8,238 bases of DNA from an uncultured Rhodospirillales bacterium (GTDB lineage Bacteria > Pseudomonadota > Alphaproteobacteria > Acetobacterales > Acetobacteraceae): the NCBI GenBank assembly GCA_903928045.1, contig CAIYPH010000576.1, forward strand, positions 1 to 8,238, written 5' to 3'. Below, piece by piece: positions 1-6,106 of the stretch. A program made the position numbers and the translations under genes. The notes beneath the pieces are model-generated. The model made no database searches. It worked only from the letters and a program-made list of their open reading frames with translations, and was not told the origin of the DNA. Each line of letters starts with the position of its first letter. The stretch's first letter is position 1.

Positions 1-270
1 ATCCCGGCCATCGTGCTGTTCGGGCCGTTGTTGTTCCCGATCGCACGGGCCGTGGGCATCCATGAGGTGCATTACGCGATGGTGGTGATCCTCGCGATGG
101 GGATCGGGTTGTTCGCACCGCCGCTCGGCGTGGGCTACTACGCGGCCTGTGCGATCGGGCGGGTGAACCCGGATGCGGGGATGCGGCGGATCTGGCCCTA
201 TATGGGCGCGCTGGTGGTGGGGCTGCTGGCGGTGGCGTTCATCCCGTGGATTTCCATCGGGTTTCTGTGA
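1..270 (+). CDS. dctM: TRAP transporter large permease (DctM family), C-terminal fragment
   Basis: Only the last 89 residues lie in the window; the reading frame is open from base 1 and ends at TGA 268-270. DctM is the large membrane subunit of tripartite ATP-independent periplasmic transporters, which use the ion gradient to import carboxylates and related solutes delivered by a periplasmic DctP protein. The fragment shows hydrophobic helices separated by the family's conserved loop, here 'GLFAPPLGVGYYAACAIG' (about residues 36-53), equivalent to the usual G-(L/I)-x-(T/A)-P-P-(V/L)-G motif. A basic linker follows, then a last hydrophobic helix ending in 'WISIGFL'. The DctP and DctQ partners, if present, must lie upstream of the window. 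The stop is only 4 nt from the convergent livG stop. The family call is fairly secure; the substrate cannot be told. Confidence 0.85.
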   Translation: MPAIVLFGPLLFPIARAVGIHEVHYAMVVILAMGIGLFAPPLGVGYYAACAIGRVNPDAGMRRIWPYMGALVVGLLAVAFIPWISIGFL

Positions 271-272
271 CG

Positions 273-301
273 GCCTATTCCTCGTCCGTGCCGAGATAGG
301 C
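273..301. terminator. Hairpin at the dctM/livG convergent junction, possible bidirectional terminator
   Basis: GCCTAT (273-278) pairs with ATAGGC (296-301), and CTCG (281-284) pairs with CGAG (292-295). This gives a 10-bp stem with a 2-nt bulge (279-280) and a 7-nt loop (285-291). It covers the livG stop codon and starts 3 nt after the dctM stop, where a shared terminator would be expected. No T-tract follows on either strand, so it is not a canonical intrinsic terminator and may be chance in GC-rich DNA. Confidence 0.3.
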
Positions 302-1000
302 GGCGATGACGTGCGGATCGTTGGCGACCGCTTCGGGCGGGCCCTCGGCGATTTTGCGACCGGCGTCGATCACGAAAATGCGGTCGGAGACGCGCATTAC
401 CGCCTGCATGTCGTGCTCGACCAGCAGCACGGTCACGCCCCGGGCGCGGACGTCCCGCAGGATGTCGATGACGTCTTCGGTTTCGGTGGCGTTGAGGCCG
501 GCGCAGGGTTCGTCGGCGAGCAGGACGATCGGGCGGGCGGCGATGGCGCGGGCGAGTTCGAGGCGGCGGAGATAGCCGACGGTGAGTTCGCTGGCGGGGG
601 TTTGCGCGCGTTCGGTGAGGCCTGCCAGCGCCAGGGCGTCGCGCGTCACCGCCCCGATGTCGCGCGCCCCGTCGCGGCCGAACAGGGCGCCGATGCGGAC
701 GTTGTCGTGCACGGAAAGCTCGGGGAAGGGTTTGGCGATCTGGAAGCAGCGGGCGATGCCGGCGCGGGCGAGGTCGGTGGTGGGTGTGCCGTCGATGCGG
801 TTTCCCTGGAAGTGGATGCTGCCTTCGCTGACCGGCAAATAGCCAGTGACGAGGTTGAAGATGGTGGATTTGCCGGCCCCGTTCGGGCCGATCAGCGAGC
901 AGATGCTGCCTTCCGGCACCTCGAAGGAGACATCATTGGTCGCCACCAGGCCACGGAAGCGCTTGGTGACGTGGTCGAGCCGCAGGATGGGGCCGCTCAT
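275..1000 (-). CDS. livG: HAAT-family ABC transporter ATP-binding protein, LivG-like
   Basis: A 241-residue cytoplasmic ATPase that would drive the LivH/LivM permease. Visible motifs are Walker A G38-P-N-G-A-G-K-S-T46, Q-loop Gln87, Walker B ending D163-E164 with the catalytic Glu present, a LivG-type 'AGLN' D-loop (167-170) and H-loop His196 in 'VEHDM'. The ABC signature is unusual: where LivG proteins typically read L-x-Y-G-Q-Q-R-R-L, this one reads L139-T-V-G-Y-L-R-R-L147, so the signature Gln is Tyr. At 241 residues it is slightly short for LivG (about 255). The ATG at 1000-998 overlaps the livM stop by 4 nt (ATGA), and GGAG (1010-1007) lies 6 nt upstream, so translational coupling is likely. 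It is the last gene of the operon; no livF follows. The family is secure; specificity for branched-chain amino acids rather than another HAAT substrate is not. Confidence 0.92.
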   Translation of the reverse strand: MSGPILRLDHVTKRFRGLVATNDVSFEVPEGSICSLIGPNGAGKSTIFNLVTGYLPVSEGSIHFQGNRIDGTPTTDLARAGIARCFQIAKPFPELSVHDNVRIGALFGRDGARDIGAVTRDALALAGLTERAQTPASELTVGYLRRLELARAIAARPIVLLADEPCAGLNATETEDVIDILRDVRARGVTVLLVEHDMQAVMRVSDRIFVIDAGRKIAEGPPEAVANDPHVIAAYLGTDEE

Positions 1001-1965
1001 CGGGCGCTCCAGCGCTGGCGCAGGGCGCGGACGAGGCCGGTGATCCCCTTGGGCGCCACCAGCACGAGCAGCACCAGCAGCGCTCCGGTGACGAACATGT
1101 GGATGGAGAGCAGCCGCCCGAGCACCACCTGGGTCAGGATCACCATGATCGCCGAGCCGAGGAAGGGGCCGATGAGCGTGCCGATGCCGCCGAGCAGGTT
1201 GTAGACGATCATGTTGAGGCTGAATTCGGTGCGGTAGACCGATGAGGTCGTGATGTAGCCGAGGCTATGCGCGTAGATCACCCCGAGGGCGCCGGTGAGG
1301 GCGGCGGAGGCGATGAACATCGTCACCTTGTAGCGCTCGGTGGGAACGCCGAGCATGCGGGCGGTGTCCTCATCTTCGCGGATCGCCATCAGCCCGGCGC
1401 CGATGCGACTTTGCTGGATGGCGAAGGCGAGGATGGTGATGAGGATGGTGGCGATCAGCAGCAGGTAGAAATACAGCGCCTCCGGCCGCAGCCCGAAGGC
1501 GGAGAGGCGAGGGAGCACGAGGCCCATCGAGCCCTTGAACATGTCGATATTGTTGTTCAACTCGGCCAGCACCTGGGAGATGCCGAGCATCGCCACGGCG
1601 AAATAGATGCCGCGAAGCCGCAGGATCGGCCAGGCCACGACGGCGGCCACCACGGCGGAGAGGCCGGCGCCGACCAGGAGCCCGAGGGCGAAGCCGAGCC
1701 AGGGTTGGCCCTTCATCAGTTCCACCTCGAAAATCCCCGCGGCGAAGGCGCCGAGGCCGATGAAGGCAGCGTGGCCGAAACTCCAATAGCCGGCGAAACC
1801 GCCGAGCAGCGTCCAGGCCAGCCCCAGCGCCGAGGAGAACAGCACGAGTTGGCCGACGCGCACGTAGAACGGCGTCGCGATGAAAGGCAGGCAGGCGGTG
1901 GCGGCGAAGAACACCACCCCCGCCAGCACCCACCAGGCCCGCTTGCGCAACGCCGCGGCCAGCAT
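997..1965 (-). CDS. livM: HAAT-family ABC transporter permease, LivM-like
   Basis: A 322-residue inner-membrane permease, one of two non-identical membrane subunits of a branched-chain amino acid type importer. It has an N-terminal helix after a short basic segment (R7-K8-R9) and multiple hydrophobic stretches. The family loop G59-Y-W-S-F-G-H-A-A-F68 corresponds to the common G-Q-(L/F)-S-(F/L)-G-H-A-A-F, with Tyr-Trp where Gln plus a hydrophobic residue is usual. The late 'GGIGTLIGPFLGS' motif begins near residue 259 and is typical of LivM. The C-terminus is basic and cytoplasmic ('RALRQRWSAR'). The ATG (1965-1963) directly abuts the livH stop (1968-1966), with no intervening base. GGGG at 1978-1975, 9 nt upstream, is the only Shine-Dalgarno-like stretch. 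The stop overlaps the livG start. The start could be a few codons off, but the gapless junction supports it. Confidence 0.93.
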   Translation of the reverse strand: MLAAALRKRAWWVLAGVVFFAATACLPFIATPFYVRVGQLVLFSSALGLAWTLLGGFAGYWSFGHAAFIGLGAFAAGIFEVELMKGQPWLGFALGLLVGAGLSAVVAAVVAWPILRLRGIYFAVAMLGISQVLAELNNNIDMFKGSMGLVLPRLSAFGLRPEALYFYLLLIATILITILAFAIQQSRIGAGLMAIREDEDTARMLGVPTERYKVTMFIASAALTGALGVIYAHSLGYITTSSVYRTEFSLNMIVYNLLGGIGTLIGPFLGSAIMVILTQVVLGRLLSIHMFVTGALLVLLVLVAPKGITGLVRALRQRWSAR

Positions 1966-2841
1966 CTAGCGGGACCCCGCGAAGGCGTTGCCGAGCAGGC
2001 CGGAGGGGCGGATCAGCAGCATCGCCACCAGCACGGCGAACATCATCGCGTTGGGGAAGGCCGGGCCGATCAGTTGCGAGGTGCCGGTCGCCATCACGCC
2101 GAGCAGCAGCCCGCCGAGCAGCGCCCCCTGCGGGCTGCCGACGCCGCCGAGGGTGACGACGACGAAGGCATTCAGCGTCCAGAGCCCCTCATCGGGCGGC
2201 GAGAAGGGCAGCACGATGCCGAGAATCGCCCCCGCCGCGCCGGCGAAGGCGGCGGCCACCGCGAAGGTGAGGCCGTAGACATGATGCGCGTTCACCCCGC
2301 ACAGTCGCGCCGCCAACTCCTGCTGCGCGGTCGCCCGGATCACGCGGCCCATGCGGGAGCGGCTGAGGATCACCGCCAAGGTGCCGAGCAGCACCAAGCT
2401 CGCCCCCAGGGCGGCGAGGCGCACCGGGTCGATCACGATGCCGCCGAGCAGCAGGGGATGGCCAGAATAGGAGGGGGTGATGCTGCGCAAATCCGGCGAG
2501 AACACCAGCACCAGCGTGTTGCGCAGCATCAGCGCCACCCCGAAGGTAACGAGCATGGAGGCGACGTGGGAGGAGCGATCCACCGCGAGCTGGATCAGGC
2601 CGCGCTGGTAGACATAGCCGAAGGCGCCGAGGCACAGCATCACCACGGGGATGGTCACCAGTGGATCGAGCCCCAGCGCGTGCCAGAAGAACCATGCGAG
2701 ATATGCGCCGATCATCACCAGCGCGCCGTGGCTGAGGTTCACCACCCCCATCACGCCGAAGATCAGCGAGAAGCCGACCGCCGACAAGGCGTAGAGCCCG
2801 CCGAGCACCAGCCCGTCGGCGATCGTCTGAAGTGCCAGCAT
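1966..2841 (-). CDS. livH: HAAT-family ABC transporter permease, LivH-like
   Basis: A 291-residue integral membrane protein that pairs with LivM to form the translocation pore. The N-terminus matches LivH: a first helix 'LVLGGLYALSAVGFSLIFGV' (11-30), then the conserved loop G32-V-V-N-L-S-H-G-A40 and a further helix. A second conserved stretch, 'VVVTLGGVGSPQGALLGGLL', lies about 60 residues from the C-terminus and corresponds to the LivH G-G-x-G-(S/N)-xx-G-(A/P) cytoplasmic loop that contacts the ATPases. Length is normal for the family (about 290-300). The ATG (2841-2839) lies 10 nt after the livK stop. The nearest GGAG (2859-2856) is 14 nt upstream, rather far, so initiation probably depends on coupling from livK. 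Confidence 0.93.
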   Translation of the reverse strand: MLALQTIADGLVLGGLYALSAVGFSLIFGVMGVVNLSHGALVMIGAYLAWFFWHALGLDPLVTIPVVMLCLGAFGYVYQRGLIQLAVDRSSHVASMLVTFGVALMLRNTLVLVFSPDLRSITPSYSGHPLLLGGIVIDPVRLAALGASLVLLGTLAVILSRSRMGRVIRATAQQELAARLCGVNAHHVYGLTFAVAAAFAGAAGAILGIVLPFSPPDEGLWTLNAFVVVTLGGVGSPQGALLGGLLLGVMATGTSQLIGPAFPNAMMFAVLVAMLLIRPSGLLGNAFAGSR

Positions 2842-2851
2842 GGTTGGCGGA

Positions 2852-4081
2852 TCAGCTCCGCTGCGACCAGGCCGGCGTCGGGTAGGTGTAGGGCGCAGTC
2901 TTGGCGTTGGCGGGCGACACCACTTCCGGCGCGTTGGCGACGACCTGGCCGACCCAGGGGCCCATGATCACCGGATCGCCATCGCCCTGTTCGGTGAACT
3001 TGATGCGGCTGTACTGGGTCATCACGTCGATGCTGGCCAGCGCGTCGCGCACCTTCACCGGGTCGATGCTTTTGGCCGCCATCATCGCCTCGATATAGGT
3101 AACGATGCAGGCCGCACCGGCGGAGACGTGATAGGCGATCGGGCGGGTGTTGTTCCTGCGGTAATACGCCGCGAAATCCTTGGGGGTGCCGAAGAAGCGA
3201 TCCTTCAGCGGCGCCCGTTCGTCCCAGTAGGTCTGGAAATAGATGCCGTTGGCGGCCTTGCCGAGCGTCTCACGGAAGCTGCCGAGTTGCGGGCCGAGGC
3301 CCTGGAACAGCAGGTTCACGTTGGTGCCGGTGGCGATCATCTGCTTGGCGATCAGCAGGTTGTCCTGATCATGCGTCATGCAGATCAGCGCCTCGGGCGT
3401 CTTGGCGCGGATGGAGGCGAGCACGGAGGAGGCATCCGTGATGGTCTCGGGGAAGGAGTAGCTTTCGAGCATCGGAATGCCCTGCTCCTTCATGGCGTTC
3501 ATCACGCCCTGCGCGGCGGTCTTGGAGAAGGCGTCGTTGGTGAAGATCACCGAGTAGTTCTTCACCGCCGGCGCCAGTGTCTTGATGAAGGCGGCGGTGG
3601 AGAGGAACTGACGGGTGGCACGGGGGAACATGCCGAAGACGTATTTGTAGCCCTGGCCGAAAATCTGATCGGAGCCGCCGCCGGCCTGCACCATCGGTTT
3701 CTCAGCCCGCTCGGTTACGGCGGCGGTGGGCAGCACGATGTTGGAGCCGAAGGAGCCGAGGAAGAAATCGACGCCGTCATCAAGCTGGCGCTGGATGAGG
3801 TTCACGGCGCGCGAGGGGTCCGACGCGTCATCGAACAGCTTGAGTTCGAGCTTGTAGCGCGTGCCGGCGATCTCGACGCCGCCCTGCTCGTTGATGAACT
3901 GCACGGCGGTCTTGTAGCCGTTATTGACGTTGAGGCCGGTCTCGGCCGCGCCACCGCTGAGCGGTACCGAGCCGCCGAAGGTGATGGTCTTCGTGGCCTG
4001 GGCGGATGCGGTGTGGATCGCCGGGGCCGCGAGGGCCGCGCCACCGGCGAGTTGAACCATGCTGCGTCGGGAAAGGGTCAT
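2852..4081 (-). CDS. livK: HAAT-family ABC transporter periplasmic substrate-binding protein, LivK-like
   Basis: A 409-residue type I periplasmic binding protein (Peripla_BP_6 type) that captures substrate for the LivHMG complex. The leader S4-R-R-S-M-V, then a hydrophobic segment 'LAGGAALAAPA' (11-21) and 'TASAQA' (24-29), looks like a Tat-type signal peptide with cleavage near residue 27 or 29. The mature protein starts with 'ITFGGSVPLSGG', the typical first strand and Ser/Gly loop of LivK-like receptors, followed by 'FDDASDPSRAVNLIQRQL' in the usual place. Two in-frame ATGs compete. GGAG (4092-4089) is 7 nt from the ATG at 4081 but only 1 nt from the one at 4087, so 4081 is preferred; the other start would add Met-Thr. 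The frame stays open to 4534, but that extension runs antisense to the SDR gene and upstream of the signal peptide, so it is not coding. First gene of the operon. The ligand is not predictable. Confidence 0.92.
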   Translation of the reverse strand: MTLSRRSMVQLAGGAALAAPAIHTASAQATKTITFGGSVPLSGGAAETGLNVNNGYKTAVQFINEQGGVEIAGTRYKLELKLFDDASDPSRAVNLIQRQLDDGVDFFLGSFGSNIVLPTAAVTERAEKPMVQAGGGSDQIFGQGYKYVFGMFPRATRQFLSTAAFIKTLAPAVKNYSVIFTNDAFSKTAAQGVMNAMKEQGIPMLESYSFPETITDASSVLASIRAKTPEALICMTHDQDNLLIAKQMIATGTNVNLLFQGLGPQLGSFRETLGKAANGIYFQTYWDERAPLKDRFFGTPKDFAAYYRRNNTRPIAYHVSAGAACIVTYIEAMMAAKSIDPVKVRDALASIDVMTQYSRIKFTEQGDGDPVIMGPWVGQVVANAPEVVSPANAKTAPYTYPTPAWSQRS

Positions 4082-4207
4082 CGTCATGCTCCGCTGTTGG
4101 GCGAAGTCTACACCCACACCGCGAGCCGTCGAGACACCAGCCGCGCCACCGCGCGATTTTCCTGCGCCGCTGCTTGTGCCGGCGGGCGCCGGGCCAACAT
4201 CGGGGCG
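4082..4207. promoter_or_regulatory. Divergent intergenic region livK / SDR
   Basis: These 126 bases separate the divergent livK and C-factor-like SDR genes and must hold both promoters. On the livK strand a weak sigma-70-like pair is visible: TCGACG (4132-4127) and TAGACT (4110-4105), each matching 4 of 6 consensus bases at 16-bp spacing. It would start transcription just upstream of the livK ribosome binding site. On the SDR strand I found no convincing boxes. A GC hairpin (CCGGC 4179-4183, GCCGG 4188-4192) lies 15 nt before the SDR start. Confidence 0.4.
4105..4132 (-). promoter_or_regulatory. livK: Candidate livK promoter
   Basis: A -35-like TCGACG (4132-4127) and a -10-like TAGACT (4110-4105) are 16 bp apart, with the -10 box 23 bp before the chosen livK start. 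Each box has two mismatches to the sigma-70 consensus, so this is a candidate only. Confidence 0.28.
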
Positions 4208-4894
4208 ATGAACAGCCCCCCTTCCCCTCCCGCGATCATCATCGGCGCCACCGGCGGCATCGGCGCCGCACTGGCCGCACGGCTCGGGGCGGCGGGTCAG
4301 CGCGTGCTGTGCCTCGGCCGCACCACGATGCCGCCGCTCGATCTGCTGGACGAGGCCTCGATTGCCGCGGCGGCGGAAGCAGCCGGAGATGTGCTGGAAC
4401 TGGTGATCGATGCCACTGGGTTTCTGCACGGCGCCGGGTTCCAGCCGGAGAAAAGCCTGCGCCAGCTGGACCCCGCGCATCTCGCCCACGCCTTCGCCAT
4501 CAACGCCACCGGCCCGGCTTTGCTGATGAAGCACTTCCTGCCCCGCCTGGCGCGCGATCGGCGGGCGGTATTCGCCACGCTATCGGCCCGCGTCGGCAGC
4601 ATCTCCGACAACCGGCTGGGCGGCTGGTATGCCTATCGCGCCGCCAAGGCCGCGCTGAACCAGCTCGTGCACACCGCGGCGATCGAGCTCGCCCGCAGCC
4701 GCCCGAAAGCAGTCTGCGTCGCGCTGCATCCGGGCACGGTGGAGACCGGGCTGTCGACGCCCTTCGCGAAATCAGGCCTGGAAGTACAGTCGCCTGATGA
4801 GGCGGCCGGCAAGCTGCTGGCGGTGATCGATAGTCTGACGCCCGCAAGAACCGGCGAGCTGATCGATCACAACGGCCTCACCATCCCGTTCTGA
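4208..4894 (+). CDS. SDR family oxidoreductase, C-factor (CsgA-like) subfamily
   Basis: A 228-residue cytoplasmic short-chain dehydrogenase with a Rossmann fold. The nucleotide-binding motif is G13-A-T-G-G-I-G19, close to the N-terminus. N99 ('FAINATGPA') is the structural Asn. The active site is Y143-R-A-A-K147, with Ser126 (in 'TLSARVGSIS') the likely catalytic Ser; Ser131 is the alternative. The stretch 'SARVGSISDNRLGGWYAYRA' (126-145), the later 'ALHPGTVETGLSTPF' and the short end 'NGLTIPF' are characteristic of the C-factor family, named for Myxococcus CsgA but widespread with mostly unknown substrates. Arg38 after beta-2 would favour NADP(H). The ATG at 4208 has only GGGG 2 nt upstream, a poor Shine-Dalgarno; no better in-frame start fits because the glycine motif follows at once. 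It is divergent from livK and convergent with the M20 gene, stops 2 nt apart. The physiological substrate is unknown. Confidence 0.9.
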   Translation: MNSPPSPPAIIIGATGGIGAALAARLGAAGQRVLCLGRTTMPPLDLLDEASIAAAAEAAGDVLELVIDATGFLHGAGFQPEKSLRQLDPAHLAHAFAINATGPALLMKHFLPRLARDRRAVFATLSARVGSISDNRLGGWYAYRAAKAALNQLVHTAAIELARSRPKAVCVALHPGTVETGLSTPFAKSGLEVQSPDEAAGKLLAVIDSLTPARTGELIDHNGLTIPF

Positions 4895-4896
4895 GC

Positions 4897-6024
4897 CTAC
4901 TCCAGCGTCGCCAGCAGCCCGGCGATCAGCTTGCCGCGACGGGCCAGGCTTTCGATGCGGATATGCTCGGTCAATGTATGAAACCCGTCGCCGGCGACGC
5001 CGAGACCGTCGAGCGTGGGGATGCCCATGGCGCCGGTGAAATTGCCGTCCGAGCCGCCGCCGGAATACTGGGCGGGGATGTCGTAGCCGAGGCCGAGCGC
5101 GATGCCCTGGGCGTGGCGCCATAGCGCCTCGGTGGCGGCATTGGGGTCCCACATCGGGCGGGTGACGGTGCGTTCCACCTTGAACTGCACGTCATTCCCG
5201 CTGGCCCGCAGGCCGAGCATGGCCGCCACCCCGCGATCCAGCTGGTCCTGCGTCTTGGCCATCGAGAGCGCCTCGCCGGTGCAGGTGGTGGTGACGCAGT
5301 TGACCCATTGGCCACCATGCATGACGCCGACGGAGAAGGTGCAATCCTCGGTCGTCATGTCCTCGATGGCGATGATCTGGCGCGCCATTTCGCGAATCGC
5401 CGAGCGGCCGTCGGCCAGCCGGGCGCCGGCGTGCGAGGGTTTGCCGGTCGCCTCCAGGCGGAAGCGGGCGATGGCATAGCGGCCGGTCACCACGCCGCCA
5501 TTCGGCCGCGCCGGCTCGGGGATCAGCACGTATTTATGCCGCGCCGCCTCGGCCTCGATCACATCCCGCGTGCTGGGGGAGCCAACTTCCTCGTCGGAGG
5601 TCAGCAGCACCGTGACCGGGAGCTTCGTGGCGATGCCGGCGCGCTGCAACTGGCGGATCGCCTCGAGCGCGATGTAGTTGCCGCCCTTCATGTCGAGAAT
5701 GCCCGGCCCGTAGCAGCGCTCGCCATCGAGGCGGAACGGCAGATGGGCCAGCGTGCCGATGGGGTGGACGGTGTCCATATGGCCCATCACCAGAATGCCC
5801 GGCGCCGAGGAGGGATGGCCGAAGGTGGCGCGCACACAATCGCCGAAGCCCATGCGCCCGGCGATGCGCTCCACCCGCGCGCCCATGATGGCGAGATCGC
5901 GCCCGGCCATGTCCATCACGCGGTCCACCGCGGCGGCGTCATAGGTCGGGCTTTCGCACTCGATCCAGGGCCGCAGTCCGGCGAGCATAGCGTCGGTGTC
6001 GAAGTTCAGGCCGTTCGGGTCCAT
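4897..6024 (-). CDS. M20 family metallopeptidase, carboxypeptidase G2 (glutamate carboxypeptidase) type
   Basis: A 375-residue dinuclear zinc hydrolase. Candidate metal ligands are His82, Asp111, Glu146, Glu170 and His349; catalytic residues are Asp84 ('GHMDTVH') and Glu145 ('SDEEVGS'). The spacing His82-Asp111 (29), His82-Glu145 (63) and Glu146-Glu170 (24) equals that of Pseudomonas carboxypeptidase G2, which removes C-terminal Glu from folates and N-acyl-glutamates. The dimerisation domain spans about 180-290 with His198 ('GKPSHAG') conserved. 'VNCVTTTCTGEALSMA' (241-256) is unlike the usual VN-x-(V/I)-P. No signal peptide is seen, so it should be cytoplasmic, unlike the exported G2. The ATG at 6024 has GGGAG (6036-6032) 7 nt upstream. 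The frame is open to 6297, but that part overlaps the MFS gene and is rejected. It could equally be an N-acyl-amino-acid hydrolase or dipeptidase. Confidence 0.92.
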   Translation of the reverse strand: MDPNGLNFDTDAMLAGLRPWIECESPTYDAAAVDRVMDMAGRDLAIMGARVERIAGRMGFGDCVRATFGHPSSAPGILVMGHMDTVHPIGTLAHLPFRLDGERCYGPGILDMKGGNYIALEAIRQLQRAGIATKLPVTVLLTSDEEVGSPSTRDVIEAEAARHKYVLIPEPARPNGGVVTGRYAIARFRLEATGKPSHAGARLADGRSAIREMARQIIAIEDMTTEDCTFSVGVMHGGQWVNCVTTTCTGEALSMAKTQDQLDRGVAAMLGLRASGNDVQFKVERTVTRPMWDPNAATEALWRHAQGIALGLGYDIPAQYSGGGSDGNFTGAMGIPTLDGLGVAGDGFHTLTEHIRIESLARRGKLIAGLLATLE

Positions 6025-6044
6025 GGTGTCACTCCCGGTTTTGC

Positions 6045-6058
6045 CCAGCATGTGCTGG
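6045..6058. promoter_or_regulatory. Inverted repeat, possible operator
   Basis: CCAGCA (6045-6050) and TGCTGG (6053-6058) are perfect inverted 6-bp arms around TG. The repeat overlaps the candidate -10 box of the M20 gene and lies 9 nt upstream of its Shine-Dalgarno. It could be an operator half of the pair with 6061-6078, or a hairpin in the leader RNA. Confidence 0.4.
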
Positions 6059-6060
6059 CC

Positions 6061-6078
6061 GCATTGCTGGCGCAATGC
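6061..6078. promoter_or_regulatory. Inverted repeat, possible operator
   Basis: GCATTGC (6061-6067) and GCAATGC (6072-6078) are perfect inverted 7-bp arms around a 4-base spacer TGGC. It is more AT-rich than its surroundings, sits midway between the two divergent starts and overlaps the candidate -35 box of the M20 gene. The size and symmetry fit binding of a dimeric repressor, but no family can be assigned. Confidence 0.45.
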
Positions 6079-6106
6079 CGCGGCGCTTGCCGCTGGGGTG
6101 TCCGGT

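Larger units (their letters stand above)
6025..6106. promoter_or_regulatory. Divergent M20 / MFS control region with two inverted repeats
   Basis: These 82 bases hold the promoters of two divergent genes and both ribosome binding sites: GGGAG at 6036-6032 for the peptidase and GGGG at 6095-6098 for the MFS gene. On the peptidase strand a weak pair, TTGCGC (6075-6070) and CATGCT (6052-6047), has 17-bp spacing and overlaps both inverted repeats listed separately. I see no convincing boxes on the MFS strand. No regulator gene lies in the window. Confidence 0.45.

Noticed and set aside
2095..2140. Repeated CCGAGCAGC-like units in the livH/livM region, resembling a tandem repeat
   Set aside because: They are irregular in spacing and explained by Leu/Gly-rich membrane helices written in GC-rich codons.
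1267..2967. Long + strand frame of 566 codons rich in His, Glu, Gln, Gly and Arg
   Set aside because: It runs exactly antisense to livM and livH, has low-complexity charged composition typical of the reverse frame of GC-rich membrane protein genes, and has no recognisable domain.
4174..4200. Promoter boxes for the SDR (TTGTGC and CAACAT)
   Set aside because: Only 3 of 6 matches in each box and 15-bp spacing, no better than chance.
2840..4207. Large upstream extension of the SDR frame on the + strand
   Set aside because: It is antisense to livK and has no domain. The SDR glycine motif begins right after the ATG at 4208, the normal N-terminal position.
4082..4534. N-terminal extension of LivK
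   Set aside because: It would place about 150 residues before a clear signal peptide and lies antisense to the SDR gene; a Shine-Dalgarno fits the start at 4081.
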